From Pseudoselenomonas ruminantium (GTDB lineage Bacteria; Bacillota; Negativicutes; Selenomonadales; Selenomonadaceae), in the NCBI GenBank assembly GCA_902780915.1, contig CACZHK010000003.1, positions 1 through 64,000 on the forward strand: DNA of 64,000 nt. The letters run 5' to 3'. Positions 9,165 to 18,700 of the stretch are shown one piece after another. The notes under the pieces were generated by a model, which did no database searches, was not told the DNA's origin, and saw nothing but the letters and a program-made list of their open reading frames with translations. Made by a program: the position numbers and the translations under genes. Position 1 is the first letter of the stretch, and every line of letters begins with the position of its first letter.

Positions 9165-9183
9165 CCTCCCCTGAAAGGGGAGG
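9165..9183 (-). terminator. Rho-independent terminator of rlmH
   Basis: Stem CCTCCCC / GGGGAGG with a 5-base loop, followed on the minus strand by a six-base T run (A-run at 9159-9164). It starts 9 bases after the rlmH stop and closes the walJ-htrA-rlmH unit. Confidence 0.9.
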
Positions 9184-9191
9184 CCTGCTTG

Positions 9192-9671
9192 CTACCAATG
9201 ATATTTCTCGCCTCTGTTGATCTTGAAGGCCCTGTATATCTGCTCGACTAAAAGCAGCCGCACCATCTGGTGGGTGAAAGTCATGCGGGAGAAGGAAAGC
9301 TTCATATCCGCCGCCCGCCTCACTTCCCTGGAGAGGCCGAAAGCACCACCAATCAGGAAGGTCAGGCTGCTCCTGCCGCTTACCCCCAGTTTGTCAATCC
9401 TCTCTGCCAGTTCCTCGGAGGAAATCTCCTCCCCGTACACGTCCAGCACAAAGAGGTAAGAACCGGCGGGCACCAGCTTTAAGAGCTTTTCGCCTTCCTT
9501 CTGCAGCACCTGCTGCTTCTCAGCCTCGGAAGGGCTATCCGGCATCTTTTCCTCATGGACTTCCAGGATTTCCACCTGAGCCATAGGCTTCAGGCGCTTG
9601 AGGAACTCATTGATGCCTGCGGTCAGGTACTTCTCCTTGAGCTTGCCCGCACAGACTATGGTTATCTTCAT
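9192..9671 (-). CDS. rlmH: 23S rRNA (pseudouridine1915-N3)-methyltransferase RlmH
   Basis: 159 residues, the usual family length. It methylates pseudouridine 1915 of 23S rRNA using SAM, in the assembled ribosome. Visible signatures are the opening MKITIVCAGKLKEKY, the SPOUT knot motif FLIGGAFGLS and the C-terminal QIYRAFKINRGEKYHW. AGGAGG lies 5 bases before the ATG. The start overlaps the end of htrA by 4 bases (ATGA), so the two are translationally coupled. The walJ-htrA-rlmH order mirrors the end of the Bacillus walRK operon. Confidence 0.96.
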   Translation of the reverse strand: MKITIVCAGKLKEKYLTAGINEFLKRLKPMAQVEILEVHEEKMPDSPSEAEKQQVLQKEGEKLLKLVPAGSYLFVLDVYGEEISSEELAERIDKLGVSGRSSLTFLIGGAFGLSREVRRAADMKLSFSRMTFTHQMVRLLLVEQIYRAFKINRGEKYHW

Positions 9672-10810
9672 CTATCCTCCTGGGGCATTTCTTCCAGGAC
9701 AATGTCGGCGCTGCGGGTGCTGCCATTGCGGTCAAAGGTGATTTTCACACTGTCGCCCACCTTGTGCTCGCCAACTTTCTGGCGCAGCTCGGAAACGGAG
9801 TTCACTTCCGCGTCATCAAGCTTGAGGATGATATCCCCCCGCTGGAGGCCGGCCTTGTCGGCAGGGCCACCCAAAGTCAGGCGGAAGACATACACGCCCT
9901 TGTCAATGTTCAGCTGATAGCCATAGCGGGCAGCCGTATTGGGGTCAAAGATAGTAACACCCAGATAGGGACGAGCCACATAGCCCTTTTCCATCAGTTC
10001 CTTGATGATGGCCTGCACCGTATTGCTGGGAATGGAGAAGCCCATGCCCTCCACGCCATTCGCTGCCACCTTGGCGCTGTTGATGCCTATGACCTCGCCG
10101 TCAGCGTTCACCAATGCGCCGCCGGAGTTGCCGGGGTTGATGGCGGCATCCGTCTGCAAGAGCTTCACCCGCTTGTCGCTGATATCCAGCGTCCTGTTCA
10201 GGGCGCTTATGACACCGCTGGTGACACTGCCCTGGAACTCCAGGCCCAGGGGGTTGCCGATGGCAATGGCAGGCTCGCCCACCACAATGCCGTCAGAATC
10301 GCCGAAGGTGGCAACAGGCAGGTCACTTGCCTCCACCTTCACCACAGCCAGATCCGTGACTTCATCAGCACCAATCAGCTTGCCCTTGAGGCTGCGGCCA
10401 TCTGCCAGGGAGACGATGATTTCCTTGGCTCCGCTGACCACATGGTTGTTGGTGACTATATAGCCGTCGGCACGGAAAACCACTCCGGAACCTGCCCCTT
10501 CGGTTTCCACGGGATTGTTGAACCAATCCCTGACCACCGCTTTGTTGGTGATGCCCACCACCGAGGGGCCGACAGCCTTGGCGGCACGCACAGCAGGAGT
10601 GTTGCGGGCGGCAGAGAGACCAGCCGTATCTACCTTGGCGGCAGGAGCGTTCTCCGTCTGAGCTACCGTAGCTGTGCCGGAACTTGAGGCTGCTCCAGCT
10701 CCCTCCTTGCTGGCATCGCACCCGGAAAAGGTCAGCGCCGACAAGGCCAGCACAGAAGCCACAACGGCAGCTTTCTTCTTATGGTTCAAAAGTGACATCA
10801 GCGATTGCAT
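9668..10810 (-). CDS. htrA: HtrA/DegP-like serine protease with one PDZ domain
   Basis: 380 residues. The N-terminal hydrophobic segment (residues 13-30) ends in FSGC, so it is either a signal anchor or a lipoprotein with a non-standard lipobox. Then come a low-complexity Ala/Ser/Thr linker (35-65), a trypsin-like domain with triad His123, Asp153 and Ser229 (GNSGG), and a single PDZ domain (about 280-375). HtrA proteases degrade or refold damaged envelope proteins. GGAGGG lies 8 bases before the ATG. The 112-base gap to walJ holds TTGCAT and TATAAG elements 19 bases apart, a weak promoter candidate. Confidence 0.93.
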   Translation of the reverse strand: MQSLMSLLNHKKKAAVVASVLALSALTFSGCDASKEGAGAASSSGTATVAQTENAPAAKVDTAGLSAARNTPAVRAAKAVGPSVVGITNKAVVRDWFNNPVETEGAGSGVVFRADGYIVTNNHVVSGAKEIIVSLADGRSLKGKLIGADEVTDLAVVKVEASDLPVATFGDSDGIVVGEPAIAIGNPLGLEFQGSVTSGVISALNRTLDISDKRVKLLQTDAAINPGNSGGALVNADGEVIGINSAKVAANGVEGMGFSIPSNTVQAIIKELMEKGYVARPYLGVTIFDPNTAARYGYQLNIDKGVYVFRLTLGGPADKAGLQRGDIILKLDDAEVNSVSELRQKVGEHKVGDSVKITFDRNGSTRSADIVLEEMPQEDR

Positions 10811-10922
10811 GAGAATCCCTCCACTTTCTAAACATCTTTTTGAAAAATAGTTTTATTCATCAAGTTTCCCCGATGGGAATATCTTATAGCTTATTTCTGA
10901 AAAATAAATGCAAGAATCAACT

Positions 10923-11705
10923 TTATGAGCACTGATACATATAATCTTCTGTGCTGAGAACCAATGGCTCGTTCTGGCTGGCTACGGAGAGGGGCAACTC
11001 GATGCCCTGGCGGTGCAGGATTTTCCTAACGGTTTCCTTCGCCACCTCCGGCCTGTTATTTTCCTCAGAAAGATGAGCCAGCACCACCTGCCCCGGCCTC
11101 TCTTTGAGCCGTGCCAGCGCCCAGGCGGCATCGGCATTGGCCAGATGCCCGCGGTTGGACATGATCCTGCGCTTCAAGGGCCAGGGATAGGAGCCGTTTT
11201 GCAGCAGTTCCGGGTCATAGTTGGCCTCCAGCACAAGGATATCAGCCCCCTCCAGCGCCTGCTGGACATTGCTGGTGACAAAGCCCAGATCCGTGGCCAG
11301 CACAAAGCACTCAGAACCGCCTATGCGCCAGCCCGCAGATTCAGCTGCATCGTGGGAAGTAGAGAAACTCTCCACCTTCAGTCCCCCAAGGTCAAACTCC
11401 CCCTCCACAGGGTTCAGCAGTTCCCGGGGCACATTTACGGCGCAGGAAAGAGCGGCGAGGGTGCCCCGCCGCGCAAAGATAGGCAAATGATACCACTTGC
11501 TGAGGGTAGCAAGGCCTGCAATATGGTCGCGATGCTCATGGGTGATGAGCACGCCGGAGATTTCCTCCGGCACCGTGCCAAAGGAGGCCAGCCCCTTCTT
11601 GATGCGGGTGGCGCTGATGCCGGCATCTATGAGGAGCTTTGCCCCGTCCATCTCCACCATCACCGCATTGCCCTTGCTGCCGCTGGCCAGCACCACTACC
11701 TGCAT
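10923..11705 (-). CDS. walJ: MBL-fold metallohydrolase WalJ/YycJ family
   Basis: 260 residues. A metallo-beta-lactamase-fold hydrolase with the metal-binding THEHRDH motif and the opening VVVLASGSKGNAVMVEMDGA typical of YycJ/WalJ. In Bacillus-type firmicutes WalJ belongs to the WalRK operon and has been linked to DNA double-strand-break handling or cell division coordination; nuclease activity is suspected from its fold. ATG at 11705 is preferred over TTG 11708. No walR or walK is adjacent here, although htrA and rlmH follow in the expected order. Confidence 0.92.
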   Translation of the reverse strand: MQVVVLASGSKGNAVMVEMDGAKLLIDAGISATRIKKGLASFGTVPEEISGVLITHEHRDHIAGLATLSKWYHLPIFARRGTLAALSCAVNVPRELLNPVEGEFDLGGLKVESFSTSHDAAESAGWRIGGSECFVLATDLGFVTSNVQQALEGADILVLEANYDPELLQNGSYPWPLKRRIMSNRGHLANADAAWALARLKERPGQVVLAHLSEENNRPEVAKETVRKILHRQGIELPLSVASQNEPLVLSTEDYMYQCS

Positions 11706-11723
11706 CAACCTTATCTTCCCTTC

Positions 11724-12065
11724 TCAGTTATATTCGCCATAATTTTCCTCGTACTTGCGACGGAAAAAAATGGCATTGGTATCCTTGACATGTTCTTCCC
11801 AGAAACCGATGCACTTTTTGGCCAGATCGAATTTCCCTGCCATAAAAGGCATCATCTTCTCCGGGGTAACCTTGCCGATTTCCATCATGACATCCATATT
11901 GCCCCGATTGGCCTCTGCCATCTGAGCAGCAACGTCCTCAGGACAATTCTCCGCCATGACCGCCTTGGCAAAGGCATTAGCCTCCTCCAGATTGCGGGCA
12001 AATTTGCGGGTCAGAAGCCACACCGTGAATTTCTTTTCCAAATTCTCCACTACTGTCACCTCCAT
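11724..12065 (-). CDS. Small soluble protein of unknown function
   Basis: About 113 residues, charged and helical, no membrane segment, and no motif I recognise. The C-terminus is rich in aromatic and charged residues (FFRRKYEENYGEYN). The ATG at 12065 has AGGGA abutting it; the in-frame GTG at 12050 has GGAGG 8 bases ahead and is the better start, giving 108 residues that begin MENLEKKFTVW. It lies 18 bases upstream of walJ and 25 bases downstream of the HAD gene, so it is probably co-transcribed. Coding is supported by the clear frame, spacing and ribosome binding site. I cannot propose a function. Confidence 0.7.
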   Translation of the reverse strand: MEVTVVENLEKKFTVWLLTRKFARNLEEANAFAKAVMAENCPEDVAAQMAEANRGNMDVMMEIGKVTPEKMMPFMAGKFDLAKKCIGFWEEHVKDTNAIFFRRKYEENYGEYN

Positions 12066-12090
12066 TCCCTATTCTAGCTATCCCGTCATA

Positions 12091-12804
12091 TCAAGTCAAG
12101 TTTTCAGCAGTCTTCCCCAAAGGGAGAGACAATAATTCCTTCACATCGATCTCAGCTATCTTCTCCACCACCCGATCAGCCAGGCTGAGGTCTTGTGCCC
12201 CGGAGTTGGGATTGCGGAAGGCGATGCAGTACATGCCTGCCCGCTTGGCCGCCAGTATGCCATTGGTGGTATCTTCCAAAACACAGCAATTCTCAGGCTT
12301 TGCTCCCAGCCGCTCCGCAGAAATCAGGTAAATAGCGGGATTGGGCTTGCTCTCAGGCAGCTCGCCCCCGGAAATGACGGAGGTGAAATACTTGCGGATC
12401 TCAAAATTGTCCAATATCGTGTTCATCACCGGCGGATGGGAGGAAGTGGCAAGGCCCAAAGGAACCTCTGCCTCGTGGAGGGCGCGGATAAGCTCCCGCG
12501 TGCCCTCAACCGGGTCGATGCCGCCACTTTGCAGGACTTCCAAATAATGCTTGTGCTTGTAGTCCGTCAGCATTTCCGGAGTGATGTCCCTGCGGCCGCT
12601 TTCCGCCACCACATCCTTGAAGATCAGGCCGCTGGTGCCTCCCATATAACTGGCCAGGCGCGACTCGTCAAAGTCAATGCCAAAATGGCGGAAGGTCTCC
12701 ATCTTCACCCGGCTGTGAATTGGCTCGCTGTCGATGATGACACCGTCCATGTCGAAAATAAAGGCTTGCAGTTTCTTTTCACTCAATTTCTTCACCACTG
12801 TCAT
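12091..12804 (-). CDS. HAD-superfamily phosphatase (beta-phosphoglucomutase-like)
   Basis: 237 residues. Motif I FDMDGVIIDSEP holds the nucleophile and acid aspartates. Motif II is in GLATSSHPP, and later motifs include ESKPNPAIYL (the catalytic Lys) and CCVLEDTTNGILAAKRAG (the acidic pair). The alpha-helical cap between motifs I and II places it in subfamily I with beta-phosphoglucomutase and phosphoglycolate phosphatase. It could be a sugar-phosphate phosphatase or mutase; the substrate is not predictable. ATG 12804 is preferred over TTG 12807. No strong ribosome binding site is visible. Confidence 0.87.
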   Translation of the reverse strand: MTVVKKLSEKKLQAFIFDMDGVIIDSEPIHSRVKMETFRHFGIDFDESRLASYMGGTSGLIFKDVVAESGRRDITPEMLTDYKHKHYLEVLQSGGIDPVEGTRELIRALHEAEVPLGLATSSHPPVMNTILDNFEIRKYFTSVISGGELPESKPNPAIYLISAERLGAKPENCCVLEDTTNGILAAKRAGMYCIAFRNPNSGAQDLSLADRVVEKIAEIDVKELLSLPLGKTAENLT

Positions 12805-12816
12805 CAAAAAACTTGC

Positions 12817-14526
12817 TTACTTTCCCTCAAGGAAGTCCTTGGCACAGAGTTCCACGAAATCCTCCCTGGGCATAGGCTTGGCATAGCAGTAGCCCTGGAT
12901 GAGCCTGGCTCCCATCTTGGCCACAAACAGCCTGTCCGCCTTGGTCTCCACCCCTTCGATGATGACATCCAGCCCCAGGTCTTTGGCCACCTCTACCACG
13001 CCACCCATGATGCGGGCGCCGCGCTCCGCCTTGTCTCCCTTGGTCATAAAGTCCATATCCACCTTCAGGGTATCAACGGGCAGATCCCTCAGCATGCTCA
13101 GAGGAGAATAGCCCTTGCCATAATTGTCCAGGGTGACCTTGAAGCCGTTCTGGCGGAAAAGCTCCACTTCCTCTACCAGCTGGCAGGAATCCTGGGTGTA
13201 GGCTTCTTCCGTGATTTCCAGATGCAGGTATTCAGGCGAAAGGCTATGCTTTTTGATCAGCCCCATGAGGAAATCCAAGAGGTCAAGGTTGTAAAGGTTC
13301 AGCCGGGACACATTGACGGCAACCGGCAGCAACATCCCTGTGGCTTCCCTCAGCTCTGCCATGAATTCGCAGACCCTCTCCCAGACATAGCGATCCAGCC
13401 GCACGATAAAACCATTGCGCTCAAACAGAGGAATGAATTTGCCCGGAGAAATCAGCCCGTGGGTAGGGTGCTGCCAGCGCACCAGCGCCTCGGCGCTGAC
13501 GATCCTCCCTGTCTCCGCGTTGTAGACAGGCTGGAGGTAAATGCTGAACTGCCTTTCCTGCAGGGCAAATTCCATGTCCCGCACTATCATCTGCTCCTCC
13601 AGCATCATCTGCTTGAGCTTTTCATCGTAGTAAGCATAGCGGTGCATGTAGCTGCCCTTCACCGTGTTCATGGCCAGCCGCGCCCTGTCGCACATCTGAT
13701 CCAGAGCCATGTAGGTGTTCTCCACCTCATAGATGCCCGCATAGAAGACAATATTGTGGCTGATGCCCAAAGACACCACCGTGCTGTCAATGCCCTCCAG
13801 CAGGTGCTCGATATTCACCTGGCTCTTGGGCACGCAGAGGACGAAATGGTCGGACTCCACCCGTCCGCAGATGCCGCCATTGGACGTGATCACGTTGAAA
13901 TAATAGGCTGCAGTCTTCAAGACCAGATTGCCCGTCTCCATGGTGAACAAGTCATTGATGATCTTGAAGCAGTATACATCAAGGTAGATGATTTCATATT
14001 TGGTTTCCTGATTGTCTCTGATGAGCCGTGAAGCCTTCCTGTAAAAGGCTTCACGATTGTACAGGCCCGTGAGGCTGTCATTGTCCACGTAGCTGGCCAC
14101 CTCGGCCAGTTGCTTGTCAGCTGCCAGCTGAGCCACTCGCCGCCACTCATTCTCCGAGGAACCCATGACGTTCTTGATGCGGCTCCTGACAATGGCAGGA
14201 TTGAACGGCTTGGTGATGAAGTCCGCCGCCCCCAGCTCCACGGCCCAGGTCTGCCCGTCCTGGTCGCCGTTGGTGGTCATGGCCACCACAGGCATGCCCT
14301 TGTACTGGTCATTGCTCTTGATGACGCTCATGAACTCCAGCCCGTCCATCACAGGCATCATGAGATCCACCAAGACAATATGGGCAGCTTCCTCCTCCAG
14401 CATCTTCAAGGCTTCTTTGCCGTCCTCCGCCTCCACGATGCGGTATTCGTCATGGAAAAACTGGGCCAGCACAGTGCGGTTAATATTCACATCATCAACA
14501 ATGAGCATGACCGGTTTATTGTCCAT
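12817..14526 (-). CDS. Response regulator with degenerate GGDEF and EAL domains
   Basis: 569 residues from the ATG at 14526. Residues 1-125 are a receiver domain with the phospho-acceptor in VLVDLMMPVMDG (Asp54). About 150-300 is a GGDEF domain whose active-site motif reads GRVESDHF, so cyclase activity is not expected. About 305-560 is an EAL domain with SAEALVRW, VNVSRLNL, LEITE, a lysine in TLKVD, EGVET and IQGYCYAKP. The double-aspartate motif normally read as DDFG is DNYG here, replacing one metal-ligand Asp. Phosphodiesterase activity is therefore doubtful, and it may be a c-di-GMP-binding or scaffold protein. GTG 14556 would add 10 residues but has no properly spaced ribosome binding site. 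Confidence 0.88.
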   Translation of the reverse strand: MDNKPVMLIVDDVNINRTVLAQFFHDEYRIVEAEDGKEALKMLEEEAAHIVLVDLMMPVMDGLEFMSVIKSNDQYKGMPVVAMTTNGDQDGQTWAVELGAADFITKPFNPAIVRSRIKNVMGSSENEWRRVAQLAADKQLAEVASYVDNDSLTGLYNREAFYRKASRLIRDNQETKYEIIYLDVYCFKIINDLFTMETGNLVLKTAAYYFNVITSNGGICGRVESDHFVLCVPKSQVNIEHLLEGIDSTVVSLGISHNIVFYAGIYEVENTYMALDQMCDRARLAMNTVKGSYMHRYAYYDEKLKQMMLEEQMIVRDMEFALQERQFSIYLQPVYNAETGRIVSAEALVRWQHPTHGLISPGKFIPLFERNGFIVRLDRYVWERVCEFMAELREATGMLLPVAVNVSRLNLYNLDLLDFLMGLIKKHSLSPEYLHLEITEEAYTQDSCQLVEEVELFRQNGFKVTLDNYGKGYSPLSMLRDLPVDTLKVDMDFMTKGDKAERGARIMGGVVEVAKDLGLDVIIEGVETKADRLFVAKMGARLIQGYCYAKPMPREDFVELCAKDFLEGK

Positions 14527-14569
14527 CTTATCGCCTACTTCCCCAAAACAGTACACTCCACTGCTTTTT

Positions 14570-14596
14570 CATTCGCCAAAGACAGCCCAAGTTCCT
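14570..14596 (-). promoter_or_regulatory. Two-block promoter-like motif ahead of the REC-EAL gene
   Basis: On the minus strand: AGGAA, 14 bases, GGCGAATG, ending 44 bases before the preferred ATG at 14526. It recurs with near-constant spacing at 1251-1276, 15721-15746 and 62075-62100. The function is inferred. Confidence 0.5.
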
Positions 14597-14630
14597 CCAT
14601 TGAAACGACTGCCAGCTTCAACACCCCCTC

Positions 14631-15671
14631 TCAGCGCAAAGCCGCCAGCAGCACGAAATCCGTCTGAGGCATTTTCGAAGCATAAGCCAGTGCCTGCTCC
14701 TGCTGCCCCTGTTCATGAGCCAGCATGGCCAGATTGCGCAGCGTCTCCGCATCCTGGGGATCAATGCCTGCCGCTGCCTCCAGGAAAGCCTGGGCTGACA
14801 CATAATCGCGCTTAAAGAAATATGCGCCTGCAAAAGTATTGTACAAACGCACTTTCGCTGCCAGGGCCACCGGCTTTCCGGCGATCTCCTCCAGTTTCGC
14901 CTTGATCTCTGCACTGCTCTGGGCAGGTGCCGGCTGCACCTTTTCTGTCTCCGGCACCTGCGGAGCCACCTGCTTCGGTGCGGCCTGCGGCACAGGCGGC
15001 TCGGCCTTCTCCTGCTCCGGCAGGGATGACTGCAGCCTGCTCTTCAATTTCTGCAGCGCCGCCAAAGCACTTCCGCCGGACTGCTCTGCGGGAGCAGTAT
15101 CAGGCATGAAGCTCGCGGGAGCTTCCGGCTGGGGCGGCGCAGGCTGCACCGGCGCAGCCCCGTCCATTCCCAGTCCCGTCAGTTCTGCCTTCAGGAAAGC
15201 GGCAATGGCTGGATAATCCTTTTCTATATGCTCGGGATCTTCGCGGCCATAATACTCCAGGATATCCGCCAGCTCTTCCTGCTGCTCCTGGGTCAGACGG
15301 CTGCGGCTGATGGAGAGCATATTATCCAGTACGGCCAGTGCTTTTTCCGTCTGATCCTCCAGAATGCACAAACGGCTCAGGAGTATCTGGGCCGCCACAT
15401 GACCGGGAGCCATCCCCAGGGTATTGTCAACCCATCTGGCAGCTCTGTCATAGTCCCCCACCATGAAGTAACTATAGGCTGCCAAATAAAAATCATCCGC
15501 TTCATATGATTTGCTCTCGACGAGTTCCACCAGCGTAGCCAGTGCCTCCGCGTACTGCTCCTCCTCGACCTGCTGCTTCATCTTCTCCCGCAGTGCCCCA
15601 GCCCGCACGGCCTTCTTTGCCTGTGCCGCGGCTGCTTGCTTCTTATGTATCTTCTTGCTGCTCCTGCTCAT
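14631..15671 (-). CDS. TPR-repeat protein with a Pro/Ala-rich linker, function unknown
   Basis: 346 residues. The N-terminus is basic and Ala/Lys-rich (KKIHKKQAAAAQAKKAV). Residues about 35-170 form TPR-like helical pairs (YFMVGDYDRAARWVDNTLGM). About 185-270 is a Pro/Gln/Ala/Glu linker, and further TPR helices close the protein. There is no signal peptide or membrane segment. GAGGAGG lies 8 bases before the ATG at 15671. It is the last gene after the modification island but has its own promoter-like motif at 15721-15746. TPR proteins are frequent in the island, so a scaffolding role is possible, but nothing proves the connection. Confidence 0.75.
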   Translation of the reverse strand: MSRSSKKIHKKQAAAAQAKKAVRAGALREKMKQQVEEEQYAEALATLVELVESKSYEADDFYLAAYSYFMVGDYDRAARWVDNTLGMAPGHVAAQILLSRLCILEDQTEKALAVLDNMLSISRSRLTQEQQEELADILEYYGREDPEHIEKDYPAIAAFLKAELTGLGMDGAAPVQPAPPQPEAPASFMPDTAPAEQSGGSALAALQKLKSRLQSSLPEQEKAEPPVPQAAPKQVAPQVPETEKVQPAPAQSSAEIKAKLEEIAGKPVALAAKVRLYNTFAGAYFFKRDYVSAQAFLEAAAGIDPQDAETLRNLAMLAHEQGQQEQALAYASKMPQTDFVLLAALR

Positions 15672-15720
15672 AGGGACATCCTCCTCGAAAATTCTTAGAA
15701 TCAAAGCTTTTACTCCCTAA

Positions 15721-15746
15721 CATTCGTCCCTTGAAGGAAAAATCCT
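15721..15746 (-). promoter_or_regulatory. Two-block promoter-like motif ahead of the TPR gene
   Basis: On the minus strand: AGGAT, 13 bases, GACGAATG, 50 bases before the ATG at 15671 and directly after the end of the island. See the copies at 1251, 14570 and 62075. Confidence 0.5.
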
Positions 15747-15763
15747 GCCTGGAATGCCATGCC

Positions 15764-18700
15764 TCATCTACGGACAGCCATCTCATCTGCCAGCTGCCGG
15801 AAACCTGCCTCCATTTCCCGCATGTAATTCTGCGTATCCATCAGGGGAGATGACAGCATCATCGGCCGCAGATTCTTGTGCAGTGCGTCCAGCAAGTCCT
15901 TGTCCCCGGCTAAGGCCAGAGCTTTCGCTGCATATGCCTCCGCATCAGCACAGGCCAGTTCCCCCAGCCCGGCATTTTGCAAAATGGAGAGGCCGAAGCG
16001 CGAACCCCGCCGCTGTCCATAAAGGGAGATTACCGGCACCCCCATGTAGAGAGCATCACAGGTAGTGCCGCCCCCCGTATAGGGATAGGTGTCCAGGGCT
16101 ATATCCACATCCAGGTAGCGCGTCATATAATCTGAGCTGTCAGCCTCCAGTTCCACCCTCCCCAAGGGCAGGCCCAGCCGGTGCAGACGCTCCTGCACCA
16201 ACAGCACAGTCTCATCGTCACGAAAAGAACCGTTTTTGAGCAGCAGGCGTGACCTGGGCACTTGACGCAGCAGCTCGCGCCACAGCTGCAGCATCTCATC
16301 CGTGATCTTGCGGTACTGGTTAAAACAACCAAAGGTGATATAGCCCTTGGCAAGGCAGGGCGCTCCCCCCGGCTCCGGCACATCGCTGCGCCCCGTATAG
16401 CAGAACTGGCTCGTCAGATACAGAGGACGCTCCACCAGTTCAGGCTCCCGCTCTGGGGGATCTGCCCACCTGTCTGTCAGGAAAGCATCAACCTGCTTAA
16501 GGCCGGTGGTTGCCATATAGCCAAGTCCCGATACCTGCACAGGTGCAGGACGGAAGGCCAGCACAGGCAGGCCGCTGTCTGCGCTGTGTCCTGCCAGGTC
16601 TACAAGGACATCAATGCCGTCCGCACGGATCTGCGCCGCAATATCCTGCAGCTCCTTCCCGTGCATATCACGGAATACTGCCGCAGACCGCTCCACCTGT
16701 TCCGTATACCAATCATGGATTTCCCCCAGACTGTAGGCGTAAACCTCCCATTTTTTCCTGTCATGCCCTGCCAGCAACTGATAATAAAAGTAAAACATCA
16801 CATGCTGGCGGAAGTCCGGCGAAATCAGCCCCACCCTCAGGGGGCCTGCCTGCCCCCGGGCTAAACGCGACTGTGGCCATTCTATGTATGGTTTTATGCC
16901 CAATTTGTCCACCAGGGCTGCATACCCACGATGCGCTTCCAGCAGGCTTTCCCGTTCCCAGGGCAGGGCGTGCCGGGCCATCAAGGCCGAACTGTACATC
17001 CCCAGTCTGTCTGACAGCGTATTGGCACAAGCCGAAGCTGCACTGTAACTTGACACGGCCTCATCTGTCAGGCCTAACCCCACCGCCGTCTGTCCGCGCT
17101 TGGCCAAAACATTTGTGACAAACGCATTTTCCTCATCTGTAATGTATCCTGTTCTTTCCAGACAGTCACATGCCTCGCTCAATGTCTTGTACGCCGCCCA
17201 ATAACGATTTCGCTCAATTTCTGCCAAACCACAAAACCGCAAGCATTCCGCATCATGTTCCGCATCGAACCTGGCAGCCTGCCGCAAGTGCCAGGCCGCC
17301 CGTCCCCAGTCTCTCAGCTTGTAATAGGCAATGCCTGCCAGCCGCCAGGCATCGGCGGCAGTTGCCTCATCCGCCTTCAAACGCGCTGCCAGCCGCGCTG
17401 TTTCCGCCCAGTCCTCCTTCTGATAGGCCTCATCCAGCTTCTGCAGCCAGACTCCGCGACGCGCCGCCAGATCCCTCTCCGGCATAACCTCCCTCTCATA
17501 AGCCAGATAGATTTTCTGCCATAGCAGTTCCAGTTCTCCCAGATAGGCCGCCGAGTCCATCAGCGGCGATACGCGCATGCGACGGCGCAAGGTCAGATGC
17601 AGCCAGTCCAGCTTTTCTGCATCGCCTGCCAGCGCCACTGCCTTCTCCACATACTCCTCCGCAGTAGCCGCACAGCCCTCAGTAAAGCCCACATTCATCA
17701 GCAGACTATAGCCAAAGCGGGCATTATGCCGCTCCCCCACCAGCGTCACCACCGGCACCCCCATATAAAGGGCATCGCAGGTAGTGCCGCCCCCGGGATA
17801 AGGCCAGGTATCCAGCGCTATATCTATCTCCCTGTAATCCTCCAGATAATGGGGAGATAAGGGATAGGCCTCCACACGCGCCAGCTCAATTCCCGCCGCC
17901 TGCATTCGCTTTTCCATTTCCTGCCGCCCGTAATCATTGCCAAAAATCTCCGCCCTGAGACGCAGCCGGCTCCCCGGCACCCGGCGCAAAATTTCCGCCC
18001 ACAGGCTCAGGATTTTATCCGAGAGCTTAGCGGCATTGTTCAGACTACCGAAAGTAACATAGCCCTTCCTGAGACAAGGAGCCCCAGACACAGGCCCTGG
18101 CTTGTCGTGCCACATATAGCAGAAATGGCTATGGGGCAAACGCAGCAAACGCTCCGTGAAATACCTGTCATTGCCCCCATCTGATTCCACCGGGTCTATA
18201 TACGGATCAGCCAGAAAATAATCCACTGCCTCAAGGCCAGTAGTATCGAAGTAGCCGATGCCTGAAACCTGCACAGGCGCAGGCTTATAAGCCAGCACCG
18301 GCAGGAAATTATTCGCCGTATGCCCGGCCAGTTCCACCAGAATATCTATTTCCTCATGCTTGATGAGTGCCGCTACTTTCTCATCCGGCCAGCCCCGCAT
18401 ATTATGCCAGACCGTTGCCGCTGCTTGGAATTCCGCACTGGCTGCATCCTCTTCGCAATTCGTATAGCAATAAACTTCAAAAGCTTGCCTGTCGTAATCT
18501 TTCAGCATGGCATAGCAAAAAAAAGCCACCACATGAAAGCGCAAATCCGGCGAGATATAGCCCAGGCGCAGCTTTTTATGCCCATAGGGCTTCTTATGCT
18601 GATAAGGCTTCACCCCTGCCAGCAGTCTGCCATAGCCTTGAGCAGCTGCCAACATAAAGTCCTGGGGCTTGGCCTGGTAATGCAGATTGAACAAATAATT

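Noticed and set aside
11731..11754. Possible fifth copy of the two-block motif (GAGGAA … GGCGAATA) near walJ
   Set aside because: The spacing between blocks is 6-7 bases instead of 13-14, and the sequence codes for the C-terminus of the small unknown protein.
12193..14031. Long open frame on the plus strand (over 600 codons)
   Set aside because: It lies antisense to the REC-GGDEF-EAL and HAD genes, whose domains are unmistakable. The frame is a by-product of GC-rich codon use and has no recognisable motif.
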